NCBI RefSeq assembly: GCF_030272615.1
Contig: NC_081413.1
Span: forward strand, 184,249,451-184,313,450
From: Cryptomeria japonica
Lineage: Eukaryota > Streptophyta > Pinopsida > Cupressales > Cupressaceae
DNA length: 64,000 nt
Direction of reading: 5' to 3'
In this document: in pieces, positions 11,716 through 21,515 of the stretch
Position numbering within the stretch: the stretch's first letter is position 1
Layout: each line of letters starts with the position of its first letter
Notes under the pieces: generated by a model
Told to the model about the DNA's origin: nothing
The model's database searches: none
The model's input: only the letters and a program-made list of their open reading frames with translations
Translations under genes and position numbers: made by a program

Positions 11716-12321
11716 AGCTCTCTTTCTTCATTTGAGAGGATCCAGATTTTTGGTTTCAGGGGCCTTCTATGCAGCGAAAGAGCAGATCTTTGAAGACTTC
11801 AACAACATTCAACATCCATCCATCAAGCATTCATCGATTTCATTTATCCATTTAGGGCTTTGAAGACATTGAAGAGCAATAGGGGATTACCGACTGAAGA
11901 TTGGCTTGTACCCCTCCCTTGGGGTTGGGTATGATTTCATATTGTTTTCATGTCTTTTCATAAGCTTCATTATATCATTTGTATTCATGCTTTAGATCAC
12001 TTTGCATCTTGATTTGGAGCATTTACATTATCATTTACAAGCAATTAGGGTTTACTTTCTAGGTTGCTCTAGTTTGCTTACTTCCATTTTAGGATCTTGC
12101 ACACACACAAGGTCTGCACACACAACTTTTACTATACAACTTGGCTATTTGTGGAGGTGGAAATCACCAAAGCGGGGGTTTGACTAAGGCAAAACCCTAT
12201 ATAGCCGCCTACAACCCTTTTCAGATATAAGTGCAGATTTCTAAATTTGAAGGACGCCGCAAATTGCAGATCCGACGGAAGCGGACCGAGACAGAGCTTC
12301 ACACCAAATTCCAACCCAGAA

Positions 12322-12418
12322 GACCAGGACAGGGGCGTGGGGCGCCCTGGTCCTGCCAGGACAGGGGCGCTGGGCGCCCTGGTCCCTGGGACAGTGGCGC
12401 TGGGTGCCCTGGTCCCTC
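12322..12418 (+). repeat. GC-rich tandem repeat with inverted symmetry in the LTR (3 units of ~32 bp)
   Basis: Three units share AGGACAGGGGCG...GGGCGCCCTGGTCC. Each unit starts with a purine-rich CCAGGAC half and ends with its near complement, so single-stranded RNA could fold into consecutive hairpins. The block is far more GC-rich than its surroundings and is conserved in the 3' LTR at 18817-18913. It lies downstream of the TATA box, in the transcript leader. A packaging, dimerisation or translation role is speculation. Confidence 0.75.
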
Positions 12419-12854
12419 TGTCAGACAGCAAGTTTCAGACAGCTTTTCAGGTTGCAGAACAGTAGTTTCAGGAGCAGTTTCGGGTGCAGAATCAGGTCAG
12501 TGGCGCATGTGCCCCCATCCTAAACATTCCCACTCAGATTTTAACCCCAGGTACACATCTGTATTCTCCTTTTATCCTTGTGTTTACAGCTTTTCATCAC
12601 TTAATATCAATCTTGCAATCTTGTTACTAGTTCATACTTGCACTCTAGGGTTAATAGTTGAACTTGCATCATTCTATCTATCATTTGCAACAAAGGAATA
12701 GAAATCCTAATAGGTATCCTGTGGCTCTCTCTTCCACAAAAAGAAGTAGCCAATTGTGTGATACCTCTAGGCTCTTTCGTATTCCACAAGTGTGTGATTG
12801 AAAGTGAGATTAGGGCATGTTTGCTTAGTGTCACTTTTTCCCTCACACATTTTT

Positions 12855-12872
12855 TGGTGAACCCGACGTGAA
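12855..12872 (+). other. Primer-binding site of element C
   Basis: TGGTGAACCCGACGTGAA follows the 5' LTR after a short T-run. The TGG start (complement of tRNA CCA) and the position are as expected. I could not assign the tRNA with confidence. Confidence 0.7.
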
Positions 12873-13175
12873 TTCCAATCTTCTCTAATTCTGATTTATA
12901 ATTTGAGTATTTATGCTATTTCAAATTCAAATTTGTATTTACAAGTCTTAATTTCTTGCAAGATTCAAAAATTTAGAGGAAATTTTTGCTAAAACCCTAA
13001 AGTTGAACTTGTGGATAGCTTAATTGGGATCAATGATTTCAAATCTGATTTAGGAACTCATTTTAATCATAAATTTCATTTTCTAAATCTACATTCTAAG
13101 TGCTTGAATTGGTTAAAATTAAACATTTCCTTCTATTTTGCATGTGTTATCATTTGAAAGAGGAAAATTGTTGTC

Positions 13176-16100
13176 ATGATGCATTCATTTCATAGATGTG
13201 ATAGTGGGTTAGCTTCCCTTGTTTCAATTTTTCCTTCTCCTAAAGAACCTCCTCCCATCTATAACAACGTTTTAGTGCCTAAAAGAGTTGCCACCAATCC
13301 CTTTGAGACTCTCCCATGCTCTAAGGATGAAGACTTTAAGAGTGATCTTGACAATTCTCCGAAAATGTGCCCTTCCTATTTAGCTATCCCAGAGGAAGAG
13401 AATGATATCATAAACACCTTTCTTAATGTTACTTCACCTTCCCTACAGGATGCCTCTCTAAGTGAAAAGGTATTGATGGACATTGAATTATTTTCTCCTA
13501 AAGTTGGTCCTTCCAATGGGGGCATGTTAGTGCAACAAGAGGTTATGAACACTTCTTTCAAAGATCTCCTTCCTAAGCATGAATCTTTGAAGAAATATGT
13601 TCATGTTCCTCCTAAAAAACACTCCCTTCATGAGGATCCTTTTGTGCAAGAAGATGACATTATCCCTACATTTCCTAGTGATGGCAATTCCTTTTCCAAC
13701 AAAATTCCCACTAGAGATGATGAATTAATGATAAATGCTTACCCTTCTCCTAAAGTTTGTCTTACCCATAAGCATCCCTTAGAGAAAGAAGATGAAATAA
13801 TAAGCAATTTCCTTAATTCTCTTTCCCCTAAAGATCATATTGAACATATTTTGAGGAAAGAGGATGAGTTTAACACATCTATTGATGCTCTCCCTCCTAA
13901 GAATGAGGAATTAATAAACAATGTTATCTCCTCTCCTGAAATTGACAATGCTTCAAACATTCCTTTCAACCACTTCACTATTTGGAATGAACCATTAGAA
14001 GAAGGTATAGATTATTCTCTACCCCATGAGAGAACCCTAGCCAAAGGGGATGAAATCAAGATTGAAAACTCCCTTGATAGTTTCTCACCTTCCTTGAATC
14101 TCAATTATTCTCCCTCTCCTCAACTTGGTTCTACTCATAAGGAAACCCTAGTTCAAGGCAAGATGGTTAGCATCTCTTTCAAAGATCTCCCTTTCAAGAG
14201 TGAGACTTTAGAGAGTAATATTGATCCTTCTCCTAGAGAGTTTATTCCCCATGTAGACCCTTTGATGATAGAGGATGATATGACCTTTCCTAGTATTACT
14301 CTTCCTACTAGAACATCAATGCCTACCCCTTGTCTCTCTCCTAAAATTGATTTAATCCGTGATGAGATTTTAGTGCAAGAGAAGACTATCAATAATTCTT
14401 CCAATACTTTTGTTCATTCCTCTAAACCATCCTCAATCAATTTGATACATGTGAATGAAACACCTAACAAACTTCTCTTCACTGTCCAAGGTGCTTGTCC
14501 TTCTCAAAATTCTCAACCTTTAAATAAGCCTATCTTAGTGGTTCAAGGTGGTTATGCTAATGATTCTTTTTGCACTCCTAAGAAACCTATTATTACTGTG
14601 CAAGGAGGTTATTCTACTAAGAGCCCTTATGAGTATGCTAAGCAGCTGACTAGAGAGAGTTATAATGCGATTGCTCATACCTATAACACAAGAAACAATA
14701 GGAAAACTAATCCTCCTCCTTCACTTCCTCCTTCCCAACCTATTCTTCCTCAAGCTCCTCGTATTTCACAAGTTCTTGGTAAGGAATATGATCTCATAGA
14801 ACAACTCAAAGCTACCCCTGCTAAGATATCCCTTTGGGATTTGATCCAAACTTCTTTCGCTCATCATGGAATGTTACAAGATGCCTTGAAAGATTTGAAT
14901 GTTCCTCCACCTAATACATCTAGTAATATAGTGTCTTTGGTTAACTCTGTGATGAATCCTAAAGCTCAAATTGTGTTTACTCAAGATGAGTTGCCTACTA
15001 GTGAAATTCAACATCAATATGATCCCTTGATGATTGTGGTTATCATAAATGACACTGCTATAAGACGAACACTGGTAGATAATGGTTCTGGCCTTAATGT
15101 GTGTAGCATTAATCTATTGCATAAGATGAATGTGGATACATCCCTTATTGAGCCTGACTCTCGTCCCATTCGAGGCTTTGATAATGTGGCTAAGTCTTCA
15201 TTAGGTATTATCACCTTACCCATCACAGTGGGACCTGTTACTTTGCCTACTCCTATCCATGTTATGTCGGGAAATCTAACATACAATTTGTTATTAGGGA
15301 GACCTTGGATTCACAATATGCAAGTTGTCCCCTCTACATTGCATAGACAAGTTAAATTTATTTATAATAATAAGACATATACCTTGATAGGTGATACTAA
15401 TTTTCAAGCTTGTTTGCAAACATCTACTTCCAAAGGGAGTTCTTCTAAGCCTTCCTCTTTTAGTGATGACTCGTTAAACAAGATACCTATGGATGAATCA
15501 TTACCCTCTGATAATCAAAATTCTTTGGATGAGTCTGAAGTTCCTGAAAAAGATTCTTCTCAACTTGAATCTACACATGAAAAGGCTTTTGATCCTGAGA
15601 AGGTTCTCACAGAAGACGATTGGGGATCTCTTGATTTCAATCCCACCTTTGTAGGTGAGTATAGGGTTCCTCCTAGAGAGCTTAAAGTTAAAAAGAAGGA
15701 AGAAACTAGAGATCAATCAGTCTTACCTGAACCTATGAGCAATAATTTTGTGGCTGCTTCTCAAACTTCTTCTCCTCACACCTCTAATTCTGAAGAATTT
15801 GATTCTTTGTCTTATGAAAAACCACCTTTTCTTTCTAAAATGGCTAATCGTTATGGTCGTGGTTTTCGTATTTTGGCTAAGAGTGGCTATAGTGGAAATG
15901 GTTGTGGCGCAAATGAACAAGGAATTAAAGTTCCTTTAGAACATAACATGCATGAATATTCATTTGGACTTGGATATAATCTTTCTAAGCCCACCAAAGC
16001 ATCTAAAAGACCATCTCTCAATGTGAATGCTATATTTAGTAGTGATGATGATCTCACTTCAACTAAATCATCTTCTACTTCTATCAACTCTCATTCCCCT

Positions 16101-16370
16101 CATAAGGAAATTTTGGCGATGAACAAATCTCTTTATGAATCCCCTCAAATTTCTAAATCCACTTATGAATCTTTATCTCCTATTCATGATAAAGTCCTTT
16201 CCTCCAAGGATAAGGCTCTAATAAATTACACTCATCCTTCTTCTAAGATTTCTTGTGACTTTTCTTCTTCAATTTTTATCACTTTATACATGTTTTTGAT
16301 CTCACTTATAGTTGAGCATTTAGCATGTCATATTCAAATACCTCATCCAATCTATCCTGTCTTTAAATAA
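13176..16370 (+). CDS. Element C polyprotein: gag-position low-complexity region, retropepsin-like domain and G-patch (1064 aa)
   Basis: Intact ORF starting ATG ATG at 13176. Residues ~1-500 are Ser/Pro/Asp/Glu-rich and built of degenerate repeats around the pattern SPK...LVQ-E-D-[DE]-I. I see no classical gag capsid block or zinc knuckle. Residues ~610-730 form a retropepsin-like domain: active-site LVDNGSGLN (Asp635; DNG in place of DTG/DSG) and LLGRPWIH near 705, as in plant gypsy gag-aspartyl proteases. Residues ~898-936 form a G-patch (SGYSGNGCG...GLGY). A hydrophobic stretch near 1030-1050 could span a membrane. No RT follows. The related copy C' keeps the same active-site residues. Function beyond retroelement gag/protease is not known. 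Confidence 0.85.
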   Translation: MMHSFHRCDSGLASLVSIFPSPKEPPPIYNNVLVPKRVATNPFETLPCSKDEDFKSDLDNSPKMCPSYLAIPEEENDIINTFLNVTSPSLQDASLSEKVLMDIELFSPKVGPSNGGMLVQQEVMNTSFKDLLPKHESLKKYVHVPPKKHSLHEDPFVQEDDIIPTFPSDGNSFSNKIPTRDDELMINAYPSPKVCLTHKHPLEKEDEIISNFLNSLSPKDHIEHILRKEDEFNTSIDALPPKNEELINNVISSPEIDNASNIPFNHFTIWNEPLEEGIDYSLPHERTLAKGDEIKIENSLDSFSPSLNLNYSPSPQLGSTHKETLVQGKMVSISFKDLPFKSETLESNIDPSPREFIPHVDPLMIEDDMTFPSITLPTRTSMPTPCLSPKIDLIRDEILVQEKTINNSSNTFVHSSKPSSINLIHVNETPNKLLFTVQGACPSQNSQPLNKPILVVQGGYANDSFCTPKKPIITVQGGYSTKSPYEYAKQLTRESYNAIAHTYNTRNNRKTNPPPSLPPSQPILPQAPRISQVLGKEYDLIEQLKATPAKISLWDLIQTSFAHHGMLQDALKDLNVPPPNTSSNIVSLVNSVMNPKAQIVFTQDELPTSEIQHQYDPLMIVVIINDTAIRRTLVDNGSGLNVCSINLLHKMNVDTSLIEPDSRPIRGFDNVAKSSLGIITLPITVGPVTLPTPIHVMSGNLTYNLLLGRPWIHNMQVVPSTLHRQVKFIYNNKTYTLIGDTNFQACLQTSTSKGSSSKPSSFSDDSLNKIPMDESLPSDNQNSLDESEVPEKDSSQLESTHEKAFDPEKVLTEDDWGSLDFNPTFVGEYRVPPRELKVKKKEETRDQSVLPEPMSNNFVAASQTSSPHTSNSEEFDSLSYEKPPFLSKMANRYGRGFRILAKSGYSGNGCGANEQGIKVPLEHNMHEYSFGLGYNLSKPTKASKRPSLNVNAIFSSDDDLTSTKSSSTSINSHSPHKEILAMNKSLYESPQISKSTYESLSPIHDKVLSSKDKALINYTHPSSKISCDFSSSIFITLYMFLISLIVEHLACHIQIPHPIYPVFK

Positions 16371-17645
16371 CATTAATGGCTATTATGTTGCTCATCATTA
16401 TGTGACATTGGTAGCTCATTTACTGGGGGCTCATTGTCATTCATGATGGTACAATTTCAAGTGCAATCATATTTTTTGAAGCAACATAATAGCCTAATTT
16501 TTCTATGTTATCTCTTGTTCCTATGGAGTAATAGTATGGAAATATTGATCATCTTTGCTTTAGAATTCTCTTTTCCTAGATATGGGAGAAGATGTGTATT
16601 CTCTTTCTTATCCTACCCACTTCTTGTGAGGAGCATTTTACATACACTAATGTCTTGCTTGCATGAACTCATGTGAGTATGTAGTACATTTTGTTTATGT
16701 CTAAATCTCTCCCTGGAAGATTGTGTAAGTCCTTCTCATTGACCTTATCCTTGGGAGGCAATGATCTTTCCTTATTTTTATCTAAGGATCCACTTTTTCC
16801 TAATTTGTGGATGGTGTGAACTTTATTACTTGATGTTATTCCTTGTATGCATTTGTTGTTGTTTGTTCAAGGATTCTCTCTTACAAGAGGTGTAAGTCCT
16901 TGACTACAACCTCTTTTGCACTTGGTAAAATACATCCATAATGAATTCACTCTCCCAATTGGGTTAAAAAGAGCGTCATCCTTCATTAAGAATCACTTTC
17001 ACCTCGCAAAAGAAGGAAGTATTGCATTCTTATTCTCTTCTTTGTCTTATTCTAGAAGATGTTACATTTGTCTAAGACAATTCCTCTCGGGGATAGGTGT
17101 CTTTTGTACAAAGATCTCTTCTCCTCTAAGGATCTCCTTTACACATACTACAAGATATCCCTTTTCAACTATCTTATCTTCTCTTCTCTTTGCATTTTGT
17201 TTCCATTCACATCCTTCATCTTGTGTTAGAGAACTCTCAAATCCTCACACTCTTTGTTGTGTTGGAATTGAGATGTAGTCCTCTTTCTTACCAAATGATT
17301 CTCCATTAGTTTTTGATCTCATATCAAATCTTCTTGTGAGCATTTGTCATCAATATTCTTCAACAATTCGAAGTGGTAAACATGATACCCTGTTTCAACT
17401 CACTAAAATTAGCAAGCCGAAACAGGGGGGGGCATATAGCTACCCTCAAATTTTCATCACCTTCCTTAGTAAGCATTAGGTGATTTTGTGATCTAACATG
17501 TGGTTTTGTAGGTTGTGGTTCCTAACTGTGTACTGCAGATACCGTTCGGGGCTTCCTTCGACAGACTTATGGATATATCCTTTTTTCAAATAATGTTTAC
17601 TTTTTTGTACTTTAGCTTGCATATGCACGTAGTGTTCATATGACC
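16371..17645 (+). other. 3' non-coding region of element C
   Basis: About 1.3 kb between the ORF stop and the polypurine tract. Only small open frames occur (for example 16434-16676 and 16916-17278), with no recognisable domain. The stretch is pyrimidine-rich and may be what remains where pol once stood, but no RT, RNase H or integrase motif survives. Confidence 0.5.
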
Positions 17646-17663
17646 GCTAAAGTGGGGGCTAAA
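17646..17663 (+). other. Polypurine tract of element C
   Basis: GCTAAAGTGGGGGCTAAA immediately precedes the TG of the 3' LTR at 17664, the usual site of plus-strand priming. Confidence 0.75.
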
Positions 17664-19344
17664 TGTAGCGTCGTAAATTGTACGCACTTGCTAAAGTGGT
17701 ACAATTTCACACCTAGTTTAGCACCCGCCTTGGCACATGTTGCATTTTGCATTGCATTTCCCCTTTAGCACTTAATTAATCAAATTAATTAGGTCTAAGG
17801 TCCTATTTCATCATCTTCCACATCATAAAGTTGGGCCCTTTCATTAAAGTGTGCCCCTTTCATTTTATTCCTCCAATACATCATTTAATCAAAAACCCTA
17901 ATTAGGTCCTATTTTGAACTTGGGGGCTTGATTTCGGGGGTCAAAACATCTCGAAATCACCTGTAACTTCGGGATTCGCTCTAAAATCATCATATCCGAT
18001 GGCCCTAAAAATTTGGTGAAAATTTGTCGGGACCATGGCACCCGGAGAGGACCATGGCACCCGGAGTGCACACGGTCCCAGACATTTTTCCCGAAATTTT
18101 AGGAGCACGATCCAATCATAAAATAAAGCTTAACCCCAAGAAATTGGTGGGAGATTCAATCTCTAAGTTGGCCTAAAGTTGAAATTAAGACCTAGGGTTT
18201 CATATATAAGAGCTCTCTTTCTTCATTTGGGAGGATCCAGATTTTTGGTTTCAGGGGCCTTCTATGCAGCGAAAGAGCAGATCTTTGAAGACTTCAACAA
18301 CATTCAACATCCATCCATCAAGCATTCATCGATTTCATTTATCCATTTAGGGCTTTGAAGACATTGAAGAGCAATAGGGGATTATCGACTGAAGATTGGC
18401 TTGTACCCCTCCCTTGGGGTTGGGTATGATTTCATATTGTTTTCATGTCTTTTCATAAGCTTCATTATATCATTTGTATTCATGCTTTAGATCACTTTGC
18501 ATCTTGATTTGGAGCATTTACATTATCATTTACAAGCAATTAGGGTTTACTTTCTAGGTTGCTCTAGTTTTCTTACTTCCATTTTAGGATCTTGCACACA
18601 CACAGGGTCTGCACACACAACTTTTACTATACAACTTGGCTATTTGTGGAGGTGGAAATCACCAAAGCGGGGGTTTGACTAAGGCAAAATCCTATATAGC
18701 CGCCTACAACCCTTTTCAGATATAAGTGCAGATTTCTGAATTCGAAGGACGCCGCAAATTGCAGATCCGACGGAAGCGGACCGAGACAGAACTTCACACC
18801 AAATTCCAACCCAGAAGACCAGGACAGGGGCGTGGGGCACCCTGGTCCTGCCAGGACAGGGGCGTTGGGCGCCCTGGTCCCTGGGACAGTGGCGCTGGGT
18901 GCCCTGGTCCCTCTGTCAGACAGCAAGTTTCAGACAGCTTTTCAGGTTGCAGAATAGCAGTTTCAGGAGCAGTTTCAGGTGCAGAATCAGGTCAGTGGCT
19001 CATGCGCCCCCATCCCGAACATTCCCACTCAGATTTTAACCCCAGGTACACATCTGTATTCTCCTTTTATCCTTGTGTTTACAGCTTTTCATCACTTAAT
19101 ATCAATCTTGCAATCTTGTTACTAGTTCATACTTGCACTCTAGGGTTAATAGTTGAACTTGCATCATTCTATCTATCATTTGCAACAAAGGAATAGAAAT
19201 CCTAATAGGTAGCCCATGGCTCTCTCTTCCACAAAAAGAAGTAGCCAATTGTGTGATACCTCTAGGCTCTTTCGTATTCCACAAGTGTGTGATTGAAAGT
19301 AAGATTAGGGCATGTTTGCTTAGTGTCACTTTTTCCCTCACACA
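17664..19344 (+). repeat. 3' LTR of element C
   Basis: 1681 bp, TGTAGCGTCG...CTCACACA, colinear with 11169-12849 at an offset of 6495 and with no length change. TATA box at 18203-18210 and GC-rich repeat block at 18817-18913. Followed by the AAAAC target duplication (19345-19349). Confidence 0.92.
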
Positions 19345-19349
19345 AAAAC
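19345..19349 (+). repeat. Target-site duplication of element C, right copy
   Basis: AAAAC, identical to 11164-11168. Confidence 0.85.
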
Positions 19350-20170
19350 AAAATTTGAACCTTTTTCTTTCAAGGGTTTTCACTCATGTATTTCACAAAG
19401 CAGCGACAAATCGGGTTTTTTTATACAGTGAAATGCCAAATATTCAATGCTTTGGCCATGAAGTGGCCTCTAAATGTCAGATCAGAAGTAAGAAAAATAG
19501 AATACCACTTCGAGCTAAAAACCCAAATTCTCTTCAGGGTTCGAAGGAGAAACAAATGGAGAAGGATAGATTCTTTCATAAAAAAACCAGAAATCAGAAA
19601 ATACGGATCTATATGCATGTTGTGCCATTTGCACACTCATTTTCTCAGAAAAGCATGAAGGAAACCGAAAGTTATTGCATGAACATCAAAACATAACACT
19701 AAAAGATGCAATGCGCAGGGTACCTATCAAAAGAAGAGCCAGTGATTGTTATTAACTCCAGAAAACTCCAGCCTTGCAACCTGTTCGAGCCCAGATAGCT
19801 AGTGAAACCACTACTTCTCCAAGCATGGTGGTCGGGCTTCCCGTGAAGCTTCTTGATAGCAAGTGTTTGAATGAGTGATTTTAGGGTTTGAAAACCCTTT
19901 ACTTCACTTGAGTTTTTTTTTTTTTTTAAAGAATAAACTCTCTCATAATATGATGACTTGGTCATGGGGTGGCTTTAAAACCCTTAAGTCTTAAGACTTA
20001 AGCTTTGTAAAAAATGCTTTCTTTTTATCATATGTAAATTATTAGTTAATATATTAATATTGGCAAATAAAACAACAAATCATGTGCCAATATTAGTATA
20101 GTAATTAATAATTATTATTATTAATTATTTTCACACACATATATAGGAATATTTTTTAATTTATATATCC

Positions 20171-20207
<37 letters not shown>

Positions 20208-21342
20208 GATAATTAACATTAGCATCTTAATAGACACTTTGAGTTTGGTCTTTAGCATGTAGACACAATATGAAAAATTGTAAAATAAATATCTAAGTTG
20301 GATAAATTATGAATCCACTTAGTGTTTATTATGAATGCATCTTAGATATTCACTTTAAAAATATTCCTAGTATGCATACATGCTAAAAGATCGAACTCAT
20401 CATGGGGAGAAGTCATCATGCAGTTTTGGGGTGAGATTTGAGCTTGAGTGCAAATTTACATGAGTTTTTCTCATGATTTTGAGGTGATAAGGCTTGAGTT
20501 TGAGTGCCACATGGGTCAACCTTTAGTTGACCAAGAGTTTGAGCTGAGTTACCCACATTTTTGCATGTTTTGAAGCCTATTTTGGTGGCTTTTCATTTCT
20601 GCTCGAGGATCAAACTTTAGAGAAGATATTTTCAGTGGGGGTTCATCTTCAGTTGATTTGGAGTCATCTTTCCTTTGTCTTTTGGAAGGCTTTTTGTATA
20701 AAGTGAAAAAGGTTTATCTTTTTTCACTACTTCTTGATCATTCTCTTGCTGGTTTTTTGCACATTCTTGTAGCTCCTGTACAGTTTTATGTTAGAATTCT
20801 GAATAAAATCATCAACTTATGCCTTATATCTTTTGAGTTCATTTTTTATTCCAAATTGAGAGTTAATTTATTGTGTTATTGTCTAGATAACCTTTAAAGT
20901 TTTTGTCTCAATTGTAAATCATAGGTTATGCATTGTGATTAATTGATTCATTTGGTTGGTTGTGAAAGTCTTCTTTCTTTTCAAATTCCTCAGTTAAAAT
21001 CCTTTGCATGAAATATTTATGTGTTGTGAACCAGAAGTCCATTTGTGCAGATTGGTGTTTTAGGAGTGTATTTCTGTCATTTTGAGATATCATATTGGTG
21101 CATCACCTTAGTTTAGCATTAGCAAAAATCATTTTTAGTTTCATTTTAGTTCCTATCATTTTTCTTGATAAAGAAATTAGAATTATTCATAGGGAGCCAA
21201 CCCTTCATCTGGAGGTTAATTCTCTTCATCTGGAGGTTAATTCTCACTATATGCAACCCACAGACCTGAGAATTATCCCATGTGTCACCAAATTGCTTGA
21301 GCTTTCAGCTTGTGCATTACGGGTGCAATTTGAGTGCCAACA
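19350..21342 (+). repeat. 5' LTR of element B, second part
   Basis: Resumes B's LTR after element C and ends GTGCCAACA at 21342, giving a TGTTG...CAACA inverted terminal repeat with the start at 9647. It contains a (TG)17 microsatellite (20172-20205) and a perfect 21-bp tandem duplication (21203-21223 and 21224-21244). The equivalent part of the 3' LTR is deleted, so the assignment rests on order, termini and the PBS that follows. Confidence 0.7.
20172..20205 (+). repeat. (TG)17 microsatellite
   Basis: Uninterrupted TG dinucleotide repeat inside the second part of B's 5' LTR. Confidence 0.95.
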
Positions 21343-21347
21343 GTTTT

Positions 21348-21365
21348 TGGCACGCCTGGTGGGAC
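21348..21365 (+). other. Primer-binding site of element B
   Basis: TGGCACGCCTGGTGGGAC, 5 bases after the LTR end. TTTTTGGCACGCC-GGTGGGAC is a PBS context familiar from plant gypsy elements. Confidence 0.75.
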
Positions 21366-21515
21366 ATGTTTGAGCTATCTCGGCTCAACAAATATCAACT
21401 CTTGATGTTGTTTTGGTGTGAGCAGCAGTAATTCCAGCCTTTAAAGACAACAATTTTCATACCTGACAACTCATTTTTCATGGTTTCTAACAGATTCAGT
21501 GACATATTGTAGCTT

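Larger units (their letters stand above)
11169..12849 (+). repeat. 5' LTR of element C
   Basis: 1681 bp, ending CCTCACACA. The first dinucleotide is TA here but TG in the 3' copy (17664), which fits a transition in the 5' copy. A TATA box (TATATAAG, 11708-11715) lies about 540 bp in, and a GC-rich repeat block lies at 12322-12418. Two CCATGGCGCYCGGAG-type boxes lie near 11538-11570. Confidence 0.92.
11169..19344 (+). mobile_element. Element C: complete non-autonomous LTR retrotransposon (gag-protease-G-patch only)
   Basis: An 8176-bp element with two LTRs of exactly 1681 bp, a 5-bp target duplication (AAAAC), a PBS, one intact 1064-codon ORF and a polypurine tract. There is no reverse transcriptase, RNase H or integrase anywhere inside. 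By eye the LTRs differ at about 34 positions (~2 percent), many of them C/T or G/A transitions, so it is the youngest insertion seen here. It inserted into the 5' LTR of gypsy element B. The ORF's protease/G-patch arrangement is one known from plant gypsy elements, so C is probably a pol-deleted gypsy derivative that relied on another element's enzymes. Confidence 0.9.

Noticed and set aside
15014-16087. Minus-strand frames of 65-90 codons
   Set aside because: Antisense shadows of the intact ORF of element C, with no independent motif.
20172-20205. (TG)17 as a possible regulatory Z-DNA element
   Set aside because: A plain microsatellite inside an LTR; nothing else supports a regulatory role.
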